From Nematostella vectensis (taxonomy: Eukaryota > Cnidaria > Anthozoa > Actiniaria > Edwardsiidae), in NCBI RefSeq assembly GCF_932526225.1, contig NC_064035.1, positions 17,535,969-17,599,968 of the forward strand: a DNA stretch of 64,000 bases. Direction: 5' to 3'. Position numbers and translations under genes: made by a program. A model generated the notes under the pieces. It had not been told where the DNA came from and searched no databases. It saw only the letters and a program-made list of their open reading frames with translations. Below are positions 22,731 through 36,182 of the stretch, in pieces. Numbering within the stretch: position 1 is the first letter of the stretch; each line of letters starts with the position of its first letter.

Positions 22731-25700
22731 ACTTTCTCTCTCTCCCCTCAAACAACTCCCTAATTACATGTTTAAAGTTATCGTTTTTATTGATAGAGAG
22801 AATGCCAAGAAGTTGATGCTGGATAATGACGTACTGCAGCAACAGATGGCTCAGACGGAGAAGGACACTCTAGAAGTGATATCTTTCCTCAAGCAAGAAG
22901 ACATAAAAAAGGATGACCAGGTACATAGTGTATCCGTGTCAAGTCAGAGAATCTGTAATGTGTTGCCAAAAGGAAGGAATCTTCCTCCTTTGTCTGTTTA
23001 TATATGTCAACTTTCTACCTTACAGAACCCTTACAGGCCATCATTATTGTCCTATACAACAAGAGTCTTTAAAAATTGGGTCCATAGTCTGTAATAACAA
23101 TACACAGTAGGCGCGAAACCCTTGTGGGGTCAGGTTTCCCTCTTGGTCGGGTAAGTGCTCAGAGATACTGTAGTCTGGAGAATTTGGCGAATTCTCGCCC
23201 CTTTGGCACTCATGCCATTGTCACCCCTAAGGCTCGTGCCTCTCGAGCTTAAATTTATGACTTTATCTGCCAAAGGAGAGATGGCAAGAAGTCTATCAAT
23301 TACTGTATCATGTTATCATTTTGTTGTATTCTTATGATGTCTGGTTTGATTTTGTTTGTCAGGTGTCAAAACTACAGCAAGGTCTAAAAGAATTAAAGAG
23401 AGAGTCAAGAAAAGAGAGGCAGGCCTTAGTAAGTCTAAAATAATACTTAGAAATTAATAATAAACCTTTAGAATGTTGACAAATGTGAGACAACACCCTC
23501 TTTTGACATTTTGATACAGGGATATCACTCTTTTTTGACATTTTGATACAGGTTTTAGATCCATAAATATAACACACATGTGGTTTTGATGTACAGTACA
23601 TAGAATTGGAGTGGTGATGGACATATTAAGTGGGAGCATGCATATTGTAATAATAGCATAATTTTATTTGTTCAGGTGGATGAGTATTCGCAGCAAATTC
23701 ATCAGCTGCAAGAAGCATTGGCTGAGAAAACCAACGAGGTATGTACAATCTGCAGCTGTTGCCATGGAAAAGCTATATGGTGGAAATTATTCCAATCATA
23801 GATTAAGATCAGCCTCAATTCACACAGTATTATTGATAGTGTTTTTTAATGTCTTGGATTTTTTACCCCTTTTTTAATTCCAATCCCAGAATAAAGGCAG
23901 CTACTATCAAAATTAAATTTCAGGTTAAGCTTATGCAGTCTGAGCTGAAACTAGTGAAAGAGTTCAGGCGAAAAAGAGCCCAGATGCAAAGGGAATTGGA
24001 TGAGGTGAGAAAATAAATCCATTGAGAGCATGTGACCGTCTTCTTGATCTAATTAAAACATAATATTGCATTAGTGAGTGCAAGATTTTTATGTTTAGAG
24101 CCCAAGATATTTTTCCTCTCAAAATATTTGCTTCTTTTATCTCTTTGATATTGCCAAAATTGCATTTAAAGGACCCAGCTGTCATACAGTTACATCACAT
24201 AAAATATGTACAGATTTGCTTAGAATATTTGACGTTCTCTCGATAGATAATGACTCACTTTTTGGCAGTCAAAGGGGTGCATGCCCAGTCCGCTAGCTAT
24301 GGTGCTTGATTTATCATAATGTTTGAAGATTAATTTATCTTATCCTGCCTTTCTTGTCTTAATTAAAGGTTTACATAGTACATTTTATTATCTTAGATCA
24401 AAGAGAGTATGTTTATGACTGAAAAGAAACACAAGGACACATTGCAGCAGATGGAACACAAATTCTTTGAAGAAAAGGTACAGCATTCTTTTTGGTTTCA
24501 CTAAATACTTTACCACAATGCCTGTGCCTTCCACACCAGTAAAACTGGTGGAAACTGAATAAATTCATTCATTTTGGTTTCATTATGATCTTTTATTCAA
24601 TTGGGCCTTGTTGTTCACATTAAGAGTGTGGTAAAATGTAATTGCTGTTTTCATTTTTATTCTCCAGGTTAGACTACAACAGGAGGCAAGCAAAAAGATT
24701 GCAGAGCTGGCTGAAAGAGCACACACAGAAGCAATTAGGTATTTACTTTTACTATCTTTAAAGTGCATTTGCTTTTACTATCTTTATACTGCTTCCCTGT
24801 AGGTGCCTTCTTTTTAATTCATTGTTGTTGTTTTTTGCGCCATACCTACAGTACATAACATGCTACAGAAGCAAAATTTCGCTTGGTGCGAGTTTAGGCC
24901 ACACAAAAGGCCATCTAAATACACTGGGCCTGTCTTGCTTGTTTAATTTACCATTCAATCATTAGAAACAGACAAACCGAGCATTAGTTTGATAGAAAAG
25001 CGTTGTTCGAAGATTCAAACAGGATGTGATTGTCACGCGAAAACATAACCTAAGTTCTTTGGCATGTCGTTTCTTCCATTTCACAAGCGCGAAGTTTCCG
25101 TTATGCTACCGCTCAGAAAATTAGGGACTGTACAGTAGATGTAAAGTTCAAACTAAGCGTATCTTATATAAAAATTGCCTATAAAAAGACTTATGTACCT
25201 AGAGTTAAGAAATAAATTTAAAATCAAGAAGAAACATAAAGCAGAACCCTCTTTTTGAAAGCAGGTCAAATAAGGGGTAGCGATGGGTAAATCCGAGACT
25301 TGCCGAGGCGCCAAGACATGCGTTTCAGAATCCGAGCACAAAGCTTTTGTCAAATTTCAGAATCCGAGCCCGAGACTTTTGTTAAACTTCAAAATCCGAG
25401 CCCTAGCTTTTTCTAGCTTGTTTTTAGATTGAGGTATGCCATAAATATTGGTCGAAAAAAAAGATAAGTAGCGTTTCAAAACAGTCTTCCTACAGTAGCT
25501 GAACTTTCTGTTTAAAGCGGAAAGGCTCAAGAATCCAGACACGAGAAATCCAAGATTCCGAGAACGCGTTCAAAAATCTGAGACTCCGAGACCGTAGAAA
25601 AAAGAAAGGAGGCCCCGAGACCCTTAAAATTTGAGAAAAACGAGACTTTGCTAAATTTTTGCGAGTTACCCATCGGCTTCTCTACCCCTAAAATGAGGGA

Positions 25701-28700
25701 ATGTTTTCCCGATACCCTTGTGGAGTGCAAAATCGAAGCCTGCATTTAATATCAATGTTATTCATTTGGTTTGACATTTTGCAGTAACCTAGATGAGACA
25801 ACTCGGTCTGTGTATAAAGAGAATGTGAGAGTGAATGCTGCCCTGGAGTTTCACATGAAGGAGGGGGAGGAGCTTAAGAAGGAGCGTGACCATTTACTGG
25901 AAGATAACAAGGAGCTCTCATCAGAAAAAGTACATAGATTTTAAAACTGGATCATGAACTCTTGTGGTCTTTAATTGAAATCATGTCCTTGAATTAATTA
26001 CATATATCTTGTTTTAAGGAACTAAATGGGATGATCGTTCAGGAAAAAGTAGTCGAGTGCAAAAAACAGAGCAAACATATATCTGAGGTAATCTCGATCA
26101 TGTACAAATATGCCAATCCATTGTCATTAAAAAAGATATTCTCAATGATGTAATCAGTGTAAAGTCAGGCATTGTATTTATAAGTTAATTTATATTTTTC
26201 CCATCAAAAAAGCTTCAAGAAAAAGTGAAAACTCTTGAAAAGTCTCTGAGCCACCTCGTACGAGAGTTTGAGGATGAAAGGAACGCAATTGTACAAGCAA
26301 CAGAAGACGAGACTCGGAGTAGCAGGTACATTCAACACATTTATTTGAACTACAGCATATACTGTTTGTTATTGTTTTAGCTACGCACTTTAGTGGTATC
26401 CATCACCTCAAAAAACAGTAAGAGTGAATTTGCCCGCGAGGTCTGCTGCTTCAGTACAGATTGGTACTTTGATCGTTTCTTGTAATAGCTTAGGACAACT
26501 TTATAAAATAAATTTTAAATTTAAATTTTCTTAAGATTTAAAATTTTGTCAGAACAATTCCTACATACTGTAATTCATTACATAAGAGTAAGTCTGAAAC
26601 AACTTGCATATCTATAACTCGAGCTCGCTCTATTTCGAGCTGTAATCCAGCCTTACGTCTTGGTATTAATTTATAAAATGCTCGCAATACGTGGAGCTCG
26701 CTGTGACCCAAATATTATGTTTCTGAATCAAGCGCCCCCTAATATTTCAAGGCCTGCCACATGTCTGTCTTTCCAACACTATACCATACTCAAAGCTTGT
26801 CCAACTTTTGATAAGATTTTTCATAACCCACTTTTTTTTCTGCAGGGCGGAAATTGCTCGATTGCAAAGAATTGTGGAATTGAAGACAAAAGAAATGAAC
26901 AAAGTGAAGAGACTTGCCAAAAACATATTAGATCAGGTGAGACAACCTAGAATGTGGTACTGTATTTGCATTTGCTAGTGTAGTCCATACTTGTTGTGTG
27001 GTGTCCAGATTTGTGGTCTCAAAATGTCGTCAAAAAATGTCATTGCTGTTTCCGCTTCATTGTCTTTCTTAATGCTGCTATTTCTGTAGTTGTTAATATG
27101 AACCGTGGTTTTTACTCTTAGAGAACGGAATTGGAGCAGTTTTTCTTGGATTCCCTGGAATATGTAAAGAATGAAATAGTCAAGAACAGGTAAAGCGCTA
27201 CTACTATTGTAATGAAGTAACGCATATCAAACTCCTGAATACACTTCAATGATCTTTATAAAGAGGGTTAAATTTTAACAAGACTCCAAGCAGTCGCCGC
27301 TGTGTCGAGCCTTTCACTTCTCTCCTTAACAATGACTGCTGATTTGTGCCGAACAGTCGATGATGGTTTCTAAGTCTTGTTTCTTGTGGTATGGTTCTTA
27401 CCCAGAGTTTTCTTGCTCGTTGTTCTCGATGTTTGTTACTAAGAATTGGGTCTGGTGGTATGGTACTTACCCAGAGTTCTCTCGCTCATTGTTCTCGATG
27501 TTTGTTACTGAGTCTTGGTTCTGGTGGTATGGTACTTACCCAGAGTTCTCTTGCTCGTTGTTCTCGATGTTTGTTACTAAGTATTGGGTCTGGTGGTATG
27601 GTACTTACCCAGAGTTCTCTTGCTCGTTGTTCTCTATGTTTGTTACTAAGTATTGGGTCTGGTGGTATGGTACTTACCCAGAGTTCTCTTGCTCGTTGTT
27701 CTCGATGTTTTTTACTAAGTATTGGGTCTGGTGGTATTGTTCTTACCCAGTGTTCTCTTGCTCGTTCTCGATGTTTGTTACTAAGTCTTGGGTTTGGTGG
27801 TATGGTTCTTACCCAGTGTTCTCTTGCTCGTTGTTGTCGATGTTTGTTACTGAGTATTGGGTCTGGTGGTATGGTACTTACCTAGAGTTCTCTTGCTCGT
27901 TGTTCTCGATGTTTTTTTACTAAGTATTGGGTCTGGTGGTATTGTTCTTACCCAGTGTTCTCTTGCTCGTTCTCGATGTTTGTTACTAAGTCTTGGGTTT
28001 GGTGGTATGGTTCTTACCCAGAGTTCTCTTGCTCGTTGTTCTCGATGTTTGTTACTAATTCTTGGTTCTGGTGGTATTGTACTTACCCAGAGTTCCCTTG
28101 CGCGTTGATTGACATTAAGTCTTGTACCAGGGCACAATACCGACATGACGCCCAGGCCGTTTATCATAACCGCATGCTGGCAGCTCACGCGGGCCAAGCC
28201 GACTACCCCAGGGTACGCACATTCAAGTCCTCAGACACCAGCACCAATAACGTGTTCGAGGACCTGCGCGAGGCGGAAAAGTGGAGTGGAATGGAAGGGA
28301 AAGTCGACGTAGGGGACCTCACCTGGGAGCAGAGGGAGCGAGTGCTCAGACTGCTATTCGCGAAGATGAATGGACAGAAAGACAGAAAGAAGTAAGAACA
28401 ATCACATAGTATATCCCGTAGAACTTCTAGTAGTTTTTTCCGATTACCTAATAGCTGTTACCTTTCCAAAACTGTAATCGTAAGACATTGCTCATAAATA
28501 AACTTTTGCTCCCGGAGTGCACGCTTGAATTTCAATTTTTGAGTGAGATAGTGTCATAACCATTGAGAGGAGTAAGTACGCAGCTGCTTTGTCTCCTATT
28601 ATCTTTGTTCTACAAAGGAGTTCTTTTGCTCCCGGAGTGCACGCTTGAATTTCAATTTTTGAGTGAGATAGTGTCATAACCATTGAGAGGAGTAAGTACG

Positions 28701-29066
28701 CAGCTGCTTTGTCTCCTATTATCTTTGTTCTACAAAGGAATTCTTCTCGTTCTTTGTGTCGAGGTGCGGATATTGTTCATTTGCCCAATCAAATTGCAGC
28801 TTAGAGACCTCTCCTTTTATGAATATCGTCTAATCTCTTTCATGTCTGCATCTTGTAGGAAAAAGATCCCCGCCCTTGAGCCCACACCATCATCAGGTCA
28901 GCGACCTAAAGCGCTGGAGTCAGGAGGGCCTGGTGACGAAGATAGTACATTTATCACGCAAGGTGTTTTGACAGGAGGGACTGGTAATCAGCAGAAAGGA
29001 GCTCTTGAGCCCACTCCTCCCGCCCTGCCCCCCTCTGGTAACCCTGTGGCAGGCTTGGTGTCGTAG
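21136..29066 (+). CDS. BBOF1: Basal body-orientation factor 1 (coiled-coil protein)
   Basis: Known role of the family: a basal-body/axonemal coiled-coil protein needed to align and maintain motile cilia. Exons: 21136-21185, 21339-21464, 22797-22920, 23363-23428, 23676-23738, 23924-24004, 24397-24477, 24668-24738, 25785-25929, 26019-26087, 26213-26325, 26846-26936, 27122-27189, 28131-28391 and 28859-29066. All phases fit, giving about 540 aa, close to vertebrate BBOF1. The N-terminus is Lys/Gly-rich (MPKKGKKAKGGKGKK). Coiled coil fills most of the rest, with MFMTEKKHKDTLQQMEHKF, NKVKRLAKNILDQ and the diagnostic C-terminal block EAEKW...LTWEQRERVLRLLFAKMNG. A short Pro-rich tail ends in VAGLVS. 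An AATAAA lies at 29177. The intron before exon 14 is a 69-bp repeat array, and the last intron has a 120-bp duplication. Confidence 0.95.
21590..22371. mobile_element. MITE with a second MITE nested inside, BBOF1 intron 2
   Basis: Outer ends: TTTAGAC(T/G)CTA, then TTTTTGCCTACAAC and ATGCGACA, inverted at 22319-22371. The inner element 21682-21879 has ends GGCTGGTTCTCACT / AGTGAAAACCAACC and AAGCGTAAGCGCAA-type subrepeats. Neither codes for a transposase. Confidence 0.8.
21682..21879. mobile_element. Inner MITE with GCGTAAGCGCAA subrepeats
   Basis: A roughly 198-bp foldback of repeated TTGCGCTTACG-like motifs in both orientations. It sits between the outer element's left arm and the outer element's interior. 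Confidence 0.75.
22681..22745. repeat. Poly-C, CA and CT compound microsatellite
   Basis: Lies about 50 bp before the acceptor of BBOF1 exon 3. Confidence 0.9.
25273..25689. mobile_element. TIR element of about 420 bp in BBOF1 intron 8
   Basis: The ends are AGGGGTAGCGATGGGTAA and the inverse TTACCCATCGGCTTCTCTACCCCT. The interior has many CCGAGAC/AATCCGAG repeats. No coding capacity. Confidence 0.7.
27360..28122 (+). repeat. 69-bp minisatellite filling the BBOF1 intron before exon 14
   Basis: About 11 copies of a 69-bp unit, some 66 bp. Each unit contains TTTGTTACTAAGTCTTGGGT and GGTACTTACCCAGAGTTCTC. The last unit merges into the real acceptor (CATTAAGTCTTGTACCAG at 28113-28130). Since 69 is a multiple of 3, long open frames run through on both strands; they are artefacts. 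On the antisense strand each unit holds a strong GGGTAAGT donor. Confidence 0.95.
28502..28741 (+). repeat. 120-bp direct tandem duplication in the last BBOF1 intron
   Basis: Two adjacent copies are identical apart from about one base near the end (AAAGGAGTT versus AAAGGAATT), so the duplication is young. Confidence 0.95.
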
Positions 29067-29176
29067 CCTTGTCATAGCCGTAGCTATGATAATAGCTTTA
29101 AAGGGTGTTAGTAACTTGCAATGTATAGACTGGTTTTACTTTGTAGATATTAAGAAATCATATGGAATATACTGTA

Positions 29177-29182
29177 AATAAA
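29177..29182 (+). terminator. BBOF1 polyadenylation signal
   Basis: AATAAA 111 bp after the stop codon. Confidence 0.6.
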
Positions 29183-30316
29183 GAGCCAAGAATCCGGTTA
29201 CTCGGCACAATCGCCTAATTTCCATTTAACTAAGTGTTCTTCTTAAAGAAAGGATAATAGCACTTTACATAATCAGCTGATGAGAGCAGGAAGCACGCTC
29301 TCGATGTGTGTCGTCGCGTGTGTCAAAAAGTAGCCCTTTTCGCTAGTTAAGGCGGGACCTAAGGTGTGTACACGTGCGATAATTAGAGTGAAAGGACGCA
29401 AGGAGCGATAGCGCCAACAGAAACGGCGGGTAAGTTGGTGTAGGCTACTACTTTTTCCTTCATTTCTTTACCTTCGCTGGGCAATCGATTGCAGGCTTTC
29501 CCAGTCTACTGTGACTAGCCGCCCTTTATTACCTGTTGGCTCATTTCCATTCGATGATTCATTGTTTTGTCTAAAAATGAAGTTTGCTCATTTTAGCAAA
29601 ACAGATTACAATCACATTTGTGAATTACTTCTGCAAATACTTCTTTACCTATGCGCTGCAGGGCTGTCATATTATTGCGACCAAAATACAAGATTGCACG
29701 AAACCATACTCCTTACTCCTCTCTTTCACTGGAACTCCCTCAATATTGCCGTGAATTTGGGGTCCAAGACTTGCAACGTATTGAATGTAAGTTCCCTGTG
29801 AAGGTACGTCTTGTGGTCGAGGTAGGTTCAAAGTGTAATTCCAGATATCCAAGCAGTAGATTCTAGCCACATTCCCATACATTCATTGCTACGCTCTTTC
29901 TTGAAACACTCGACGGCGTATTTAGGGAGCTCTGGTTTTAACGATCGAGACGAATAGTAAGGATATAACGAAAATCAAATAAATCCGAACCAATAGAGGA
30001 AGGGGAGGCGCCGTAAAGTCACCAGCCGCAATTTAATCGGATATTAGCATGCCGTGTTTTATAAACATGCATGGTTTTCATGATTTTTTTTTTTTCAAAT
30101 AAAAGCTATCATACACTTGACAATTGTCGCGGCGTAAAATCGAGATGAAAGCAAAAATTCAACTGAATGCCGTGCTGCGAGCAATGTCAAGCTTTCTCTT
30201 TCTCTGCAAAAGCAGCTGGTGTCATCCGTTCAATTTATCAAGATTGAATAATTATGTTGTCCATGTAAAAAGATTAATATTTTCTTTAAATGATAATGGC
30301 TTGAAAAGAAATAGTG

Positions 30317-30717
30317 CAGGGGCTTACGCAGCCTATAAGCCTGCAGTCACTGGACTACAAAAAAAAAATTGGCGATCTTATTTGCAACGAAGGGAAAAAT
30401 GTTCACTTATTCATTTTTATGTACGTAGTTTTATATATATGATGAGGATAAAAACTATAATTTTCTTAATCATAGTCCACATATGATTTTCAAACATACA
30501 GTATTGTTATGTCGTTCAGTGCCACGCGACGACTGAAGTCCTATTTCAGACCGAGGATGAAAGAGGATCGTGTAATATTCATAAAGTCTGACGCATTGAC
30601 ACCAATTTCAAACCCAAAAGCGGGAGCTATAAAATCTTCACGGGATGCGGGGCCACGCCCTCATCCGGCTTCTCATTGATTTGACTGCAACTTGTTAAAA
30701 TCCTGCGTACGCCCCTG
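30317..30717. mobile_element. hAT-like MITE of about 400 bp
   Basis: The ends are CAGGGGCTTACGCAG and the inverse CTGCGTACGCCCCTG. Confidence 0.7.
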
Positions 30718-31191
30718 TAAATGTAAGTTATTTCTATGAAAATAATAACCTAGTATGATATTGCACAAAAATAACAAACATCATAATAATCTAAAGCCCC
30801 AAACAAAATTGCTTGAAATTTTCTTATCGTATTATGAAAGTGTAAGTAGTCTTTGGATGATAGAGTCCTAAAATACCTTCGGCGGAACATCCCGAAATCT
30901 AGTGATAAACATTATTTTCTTATCCAAGTCCCGCACTTCGATTTCGTCAAAATCCACTAGATGAGTACAACCTGTCTAACATGCAGAGCATCCATAGATC
31001 TACAAATGTTCTACTAAGTTTGTTAGCGCGTACTTTTCTCATCTACTAGTTTACACACTAAAAATAATAATTGGTGATATAAACAGATAAAAAAATAGTG
31101 AAAGAAAGGGAAACTTCGATTTCTAAGTTCTAGTTTTAGTTATGATAAAAATACATTGAGCTAACGATGCTAGATTGTATAAATGAATTTC

Positions 31192-32202
31192 TTAACCCAT
31201 TGACTCCTGGCTATTTTTGAGCTAGCTGAATTTACAAAAAACAGACTGAAAACAGATACCTCCCCCCTATTCTGAGTTTTATACAGCCCGTCAAAGTCAA
31301 ACACAGCTGCACCTAGTCAGCGGTATCCAAGCTTTCCAACAGTGCTTTGCGGTCCCCACTTTTAATCCCTCGTCGTTGTGCTGAAGCCAGCACAAGTTGA
31401 TGGTTGCTTGTATTTTTCATCAAAAATACAGCTATGAGCGTATTAGAAGAGTCTCTCAGGACATCATGAAGTCTTTTGGGGCATAATTGAGTGCTTTGCT
31501 TATGGATATTTGCAAGCAAAGGTGGATTCATGATGATTTTTTCTTGTTTGGCTTTGCCTGGATGAGAAAATAATTTTCTAATGAATCACCACAGCTCTCA
31601 TAAATGCTGTTTTTTCTGAAACCAATTTGATTCCAAAATTGTTTACACTGCTATTCTGGGTCTGTATGACCTGGAATTGATTTGTTTGGCTTCGGGGTGA
31701 AAAGGCTGTCTAAAAACCATCTGACTTTGGGGAGAGGAATGTTGACTGGCCCTCCCCTCGTGAATTTTTCCCTGGATCTCCCAGAATGCTTTGCAATCCG
31801 TAAAGGCATCTTCGTAGTTTTACAAGCCTTCAAGGAGTGGACATTATGTTTTGAGGCCATGGAAATTAACCTGGAGGATCAGAATAAAGGTATCTATTTG
31901 TGTCTAGAGCTGTGTTTGCTGATCTCTCTCCCTTGTGTGGTATTTTTAACGGTTTATTGAGAGGGGTGATTCTGCTTTTCTTTCCTTGTTCGATTTGAAA
32001 TTTGTCAAAGAACCTGTGCTTTTATTTGGCTTAAGAGGAGTTGCCAACACCTTGGTTGGATGCATATCTTCAAGACCATTTATCCCTTAGACTGATGCCT
32101 GGTATCTTCATCTTGTTGTGTTTATTTTGCATTTATGATTTTTTTGGGTTGTGGGTACTTCCCAAAGCCGGTACAGGCCGGTTGAAGGGTCAATGTGTTA
32201 AA
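31192..32202. mobile_element. Non-autonomous TIR element of about 1 kb
   Basis: Termini TTAACCCATTGACTCC and, on the other strand, TTAACACATTGACCCTTC. Both strands have medium open frames (31531-31313 minus, 31682-31960 plus) but no recognisable transposase. Confidence 0.5.
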
Positions 32203-32299
32203 TAACTTTGTGGAATAACTGAAATTCACTCTTTTTTTTTATAAGAGCCTTTTTATTAGAACGTCCAGCCTGAGATTTCACCAAATCTTAAGAACATGC

Positions 32300-34738
32300 T
32301 ATAGTCGGGTCGCTTAGCGCACAAAAAGAGCTCAATCTATACACAGCGGACAAAAGCACCAAACTTGGTATAAATATAGCCAAAAGGATGGTAATCAATA
32401 TTGAGACCGATGCCCACCGGTACCATTTGCGAATCCATAAAAAAGGGGCAATTTTTTTTTTAGAAATCTGGTGTTGCGGGTACCCTGTGGTAATATTTTC
32501 ATACCTTTTCAAGGCACAAAAAAAGATCAAAATGCACATATTTGAAAACGATTTATATCATTTCAGCTGTATTCTATCTAATTCCGAGCCAAGAAACATA
32601 TAAATAGCTATAAAAAGCTACGTTTGAAGAAGAAGGAAAACCTACTGGAACCCATGCCCCACGCGGCTTTATTTACATCCCTTTTGCTAACATGCAAATA
32701 TGACTGATTTTTTTCATCAAATAAGCACAAATGTGGTGCACATGAATTTTCCCAGAAATTTTCTTTCAATGAGTTCTCTCAGTATTATCTAAGGGCTATA
32801 GAGCTTTAATTTAACCAGCGCGGCTGTAATTAATAGGCCCGTCAGCAGGAAAAAATATGCTACCGATGAGGGAGATTTTTCATAGCCTATTGTGCGTTCA
32901 TAAATTATACCATGACAACTCGGATCATTTTTTTATCTTTTCGTTACGGCCCTTTGTTAGTTTAAAATCAAAGTATCACAATTGTTTCCGAGACGAGAGC
33001 CTCGCTCTACCCCATGCTAGTTATGGGTCAAAGCGGGGGAGCCGGCAGACGCCCTTGACTTTCAACCACTCGGTCGTATGAAGCCAAAAACCCTAGCTAA
33101 TAGCGTTCCATGATTTATATTTTCATTCTGTAAAAAAAAAGAATATCGAACTAATATAGATCGGCAGCGGTGGCTTGCGTCTACAGATATGTCGCTCAAA
33201 ACCTTCTGATCGTTAGAATAATAGAATAAGTCTGGCTTACGTCAGGTTTTGGGCTAAACGTGTCCTCTCTTAAGGTTGACGCTAGTATCGTCAACACTAG
33301 AGTTTTTGAACAGTTGTTTATAGCACCGTCGTTTCTTCGGCACCTCGAAGAAAACGTCCCTGAGAAAGAAAAATCCTCTGTTTGGAAAAGAAATCCCCGC
33401 GGACCCTGGGCACATGCTAGCGTACGCGCATCATTCTGAAAAGTCTCTTTCAGTTTGTTTAAGAATAACTTTCTCCCCTTTATTACAATAACGGTCCGCC
33501 GATCACTGATCCACACCTTAGGAAAAGCCTCTAAAACTCTGTCCTTTAGGAGAAAACGGTTAAAGGATTTCTCATTCCCAAAATCTCCCAGGCGTGTATC
33601 ATGTACATTGTGGAGCTCGGACATCAGAAAAAGGAACGTATCATTTTCAACAGCCTTCACTTATATATTCTGTTAATATATTCTATAAGCCTGACAAAAG
33701 CTCTATACTTTTTTATCATCCTCTCTCGCTTCCTGGAGACCTTCCCTTTTTTTATTATCCACGGCCCTTTCCATCCCTGAGGTCATCATTAATCATCTTT
33801 AGGATAATAAAATAGTCCTCTATTGGCGCGGCGATTCGTTGAAAGTTGGTTGCTATCCTGTTAAAAGCATGCGATGCCTTCAACCTCATTACTATGATGC
33901 ACACGTAGGAAGCAATAGGCACTGTTTTTTTTTCGTGTATTCGAGCATTAATACCGCAAATTTGTGATAATTCCTGTGCCATTTTGCGCTATTTGCGCGA
34001 CAAAGAGTTTCTACAGATGTTTCTTCTGCAGAACATCAAAATCCTCTAATATTCTCAAGAAAAGAATCCCAACCTAATAACTTTGATTAAGGAGGCATAT
34101 CTAAAGCATCTTATTGGTCTTTGGTGTCTAGTTGACAGACACTTACAAAGCCCACTTATTAAATCCACCTCTACCTCTTTTTATTTAGCCAAAGTCAAAA
34201 TACCCGATAATTGCGATTAATCGCAGATTTAGAAGAAATAAATTTAAAATCAAGACAAAATTTCATGTTTAGTAGGTTTTAGACATTGTACGTCCTTGAT
34301 AAATAAAGCATGAGCTTTCTTTACCTAAAATACGCGATTTTATGCATATACATTGCCAATATAAGCCGCCATCTTTGATAACCGTGAGGGGGATTGGGTC
34401 TAGCTTTGAAAACAAATAAAAAAAATAAATCATTTTTATGCAGCCGACGACAGTTTTATCTTGAAATATTAACAAATACTGTTATATTTCCCCTACCAAA
34501 AAAAACAATCAGATATTTCGCCTTAGTTTTGGAAATACAAAACCTTTTAATTTCACCACAGGGAGCCCATGATGGACGTTTTTTTCTATTTTTTTTTTCC
34601 TCTATTACACAAAATCCTCAAGTGGTACCGGTAGGGAAAGAGCCCAATATTAATTAGCATCCTCTTGGCTATCTTTATGCCAAGTTTGGTGCTTTTGTCC
34701 GCTATGTATAGGTTGAAACACTAAGCGACCGGACTATA
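32300..34738. mobile_element. 2.4-kb DNA transposon with long TIRs of about 150 bp
   Basis: The left end has TATAGTCGGGTCGCTTAG, GCGGACAAAAGCACCAAACT and CACCGGTACCA; the right end carries the inverse of each in order (32300-32450 against 34600-34738). The interior has minus-strand frames 33660-33196 (154 codons) and 33982-33755 (75 codons) that could be remains of a transposase or of captured host sequence. I do not recognise them. Confidence 0.8.
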
Positions 34739-35570
34739 AGAGGATGCCGAGGCTCAGATATGAAAAATATTGTTTTTTGTCCTGGTGCGTTCTAAAATAC
34801 AGAATAAAATTGTGCTCATAATAACAACCTTTTATTTTTCCGGGGTCCGGTCTCCATCAAATCGCGTGCTCTGATTGGCTCTCGTGAGGTCCGGTATCCT
34901 ACGATCCGGACCCCGCGATACCGACCGCTCACCTCCAAAGCTCGAAATAGTGAGTTAATTTGTAAAATGACCATCGAAACCTGGATTTTATAAAGTGAAG
35001 TTATAGATCTTCACCTTAAAACGGCATTTTATTTGTTATTTTATCTTGAATCATTGCCTTTACGTAAAAATCGGCTTCAAACTTCCTGTGTTTTGACAAT
35101 TTCCCGCCATAATGTTTTGCAACACGCGCGACAATTTCAACTTTGCTGAAAGTTTATTTGGGATACAAAAAGCAGCAAATCGTTTCTTCATACGAAGAAA
35201 AACGACAAATCACTCTAGGAATTTACCTGCATAACCATTCAAGAGAAGTTCTTTAGTGAATATATTTTATCGTCTGTAGACTGGTAGAGGATTTAAAGCG
35301 AAAGAAGACAATTCTACCATCAATCCGAGTTGAGAACGACGTATCAATGAAATATGGACTAAATTATTTTACAAAATTGTTGATCAAAACTCAGAGAATG
35401 TCTTCTTTGGAGGTTCTGTATTTCTGGAGGATAAAAAGCGTTGTGTGGAAATAGAAAATGGAGTTTATTGAATGATCATGAGCTAGCAAAATCTTCAAGA
35501 ACATCGACGAAAGTCAAAAGCGCGCGTAAGGTAAACAAAGTTTGAAAATCTATTGAGGAAAAAAATAAAT

Positions 35571-35755
35571 ATGTTATTTCCCAGCTAAGGCTAGGTCCGT
35601 ATCGTGAAATACCTTCATCTCGGCCTTGAAAATACCGAGGCCGAAGGCCGAGGTCAGTATTTTCATGACACCGGCCTCTGGCCTCGGTCAGTATTTTCAA
35701 GACCTCGGTCACGGTATTTCACGATGATACGGACCTCCAAGCTGGTAAATAACAT
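35571..35755. mobile_element. 185-bp foldback MITE
   Basis: Ends ATGTTATTTCCCAGCT / AGCTGGTAAATAACAT. The inner arms carry GGTCCGTATCGTGAAATACC and its inverse, with GGCCGAGG palindromes at the centre. Confidence 0.9.
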
Positions 35756-36182
35756 GTTTATATATTATTGCTATTGATCATTTGTGTAATTCTCTTCTTA
35801 ATAGGCCAGCCTCAACTGAAAATTAGACGTTCATATAAGAAAAGAGTCTAAGAGCAATAAACCCACGATAGGTTTTTTTTTATTTTTACAAAGTTTACAA
35901 CCGCGAGTGCGCTTATGGAAACTAATAGAATTTAGGAAATAGGACTAAAGGAAATATTTCTCTCTACATTTTGGGTGTTTTTTCCAAAGGACTGAAGGAC
36001 TTCTCTGAGGACATTTAAACTAAGGATACTAACAGTCGTATAGTATAAAAGACAAAAAAGGTTTAGGACTCTAACCTATGCAACTCACCAAGCCACACTT
36101 ATTTAGTTATTGTAGTTATTGTTATTGTATTTATTTGATCTATTTATTCGCATCTCAACGTCGCACGAGTTTTAGGTACAGT

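Noticed and set aside
27360..27923. 187-codon repeat protein with SMFVTKSWVWWYG units
   Set aside because: Artefact of a 69-bp intronic repeat whose length is a multiple of three; no splice context or conservation signal.
29511..29882. Overlapping frames on both strands
   Set aside because: No splice sites, start context or family resemblance.
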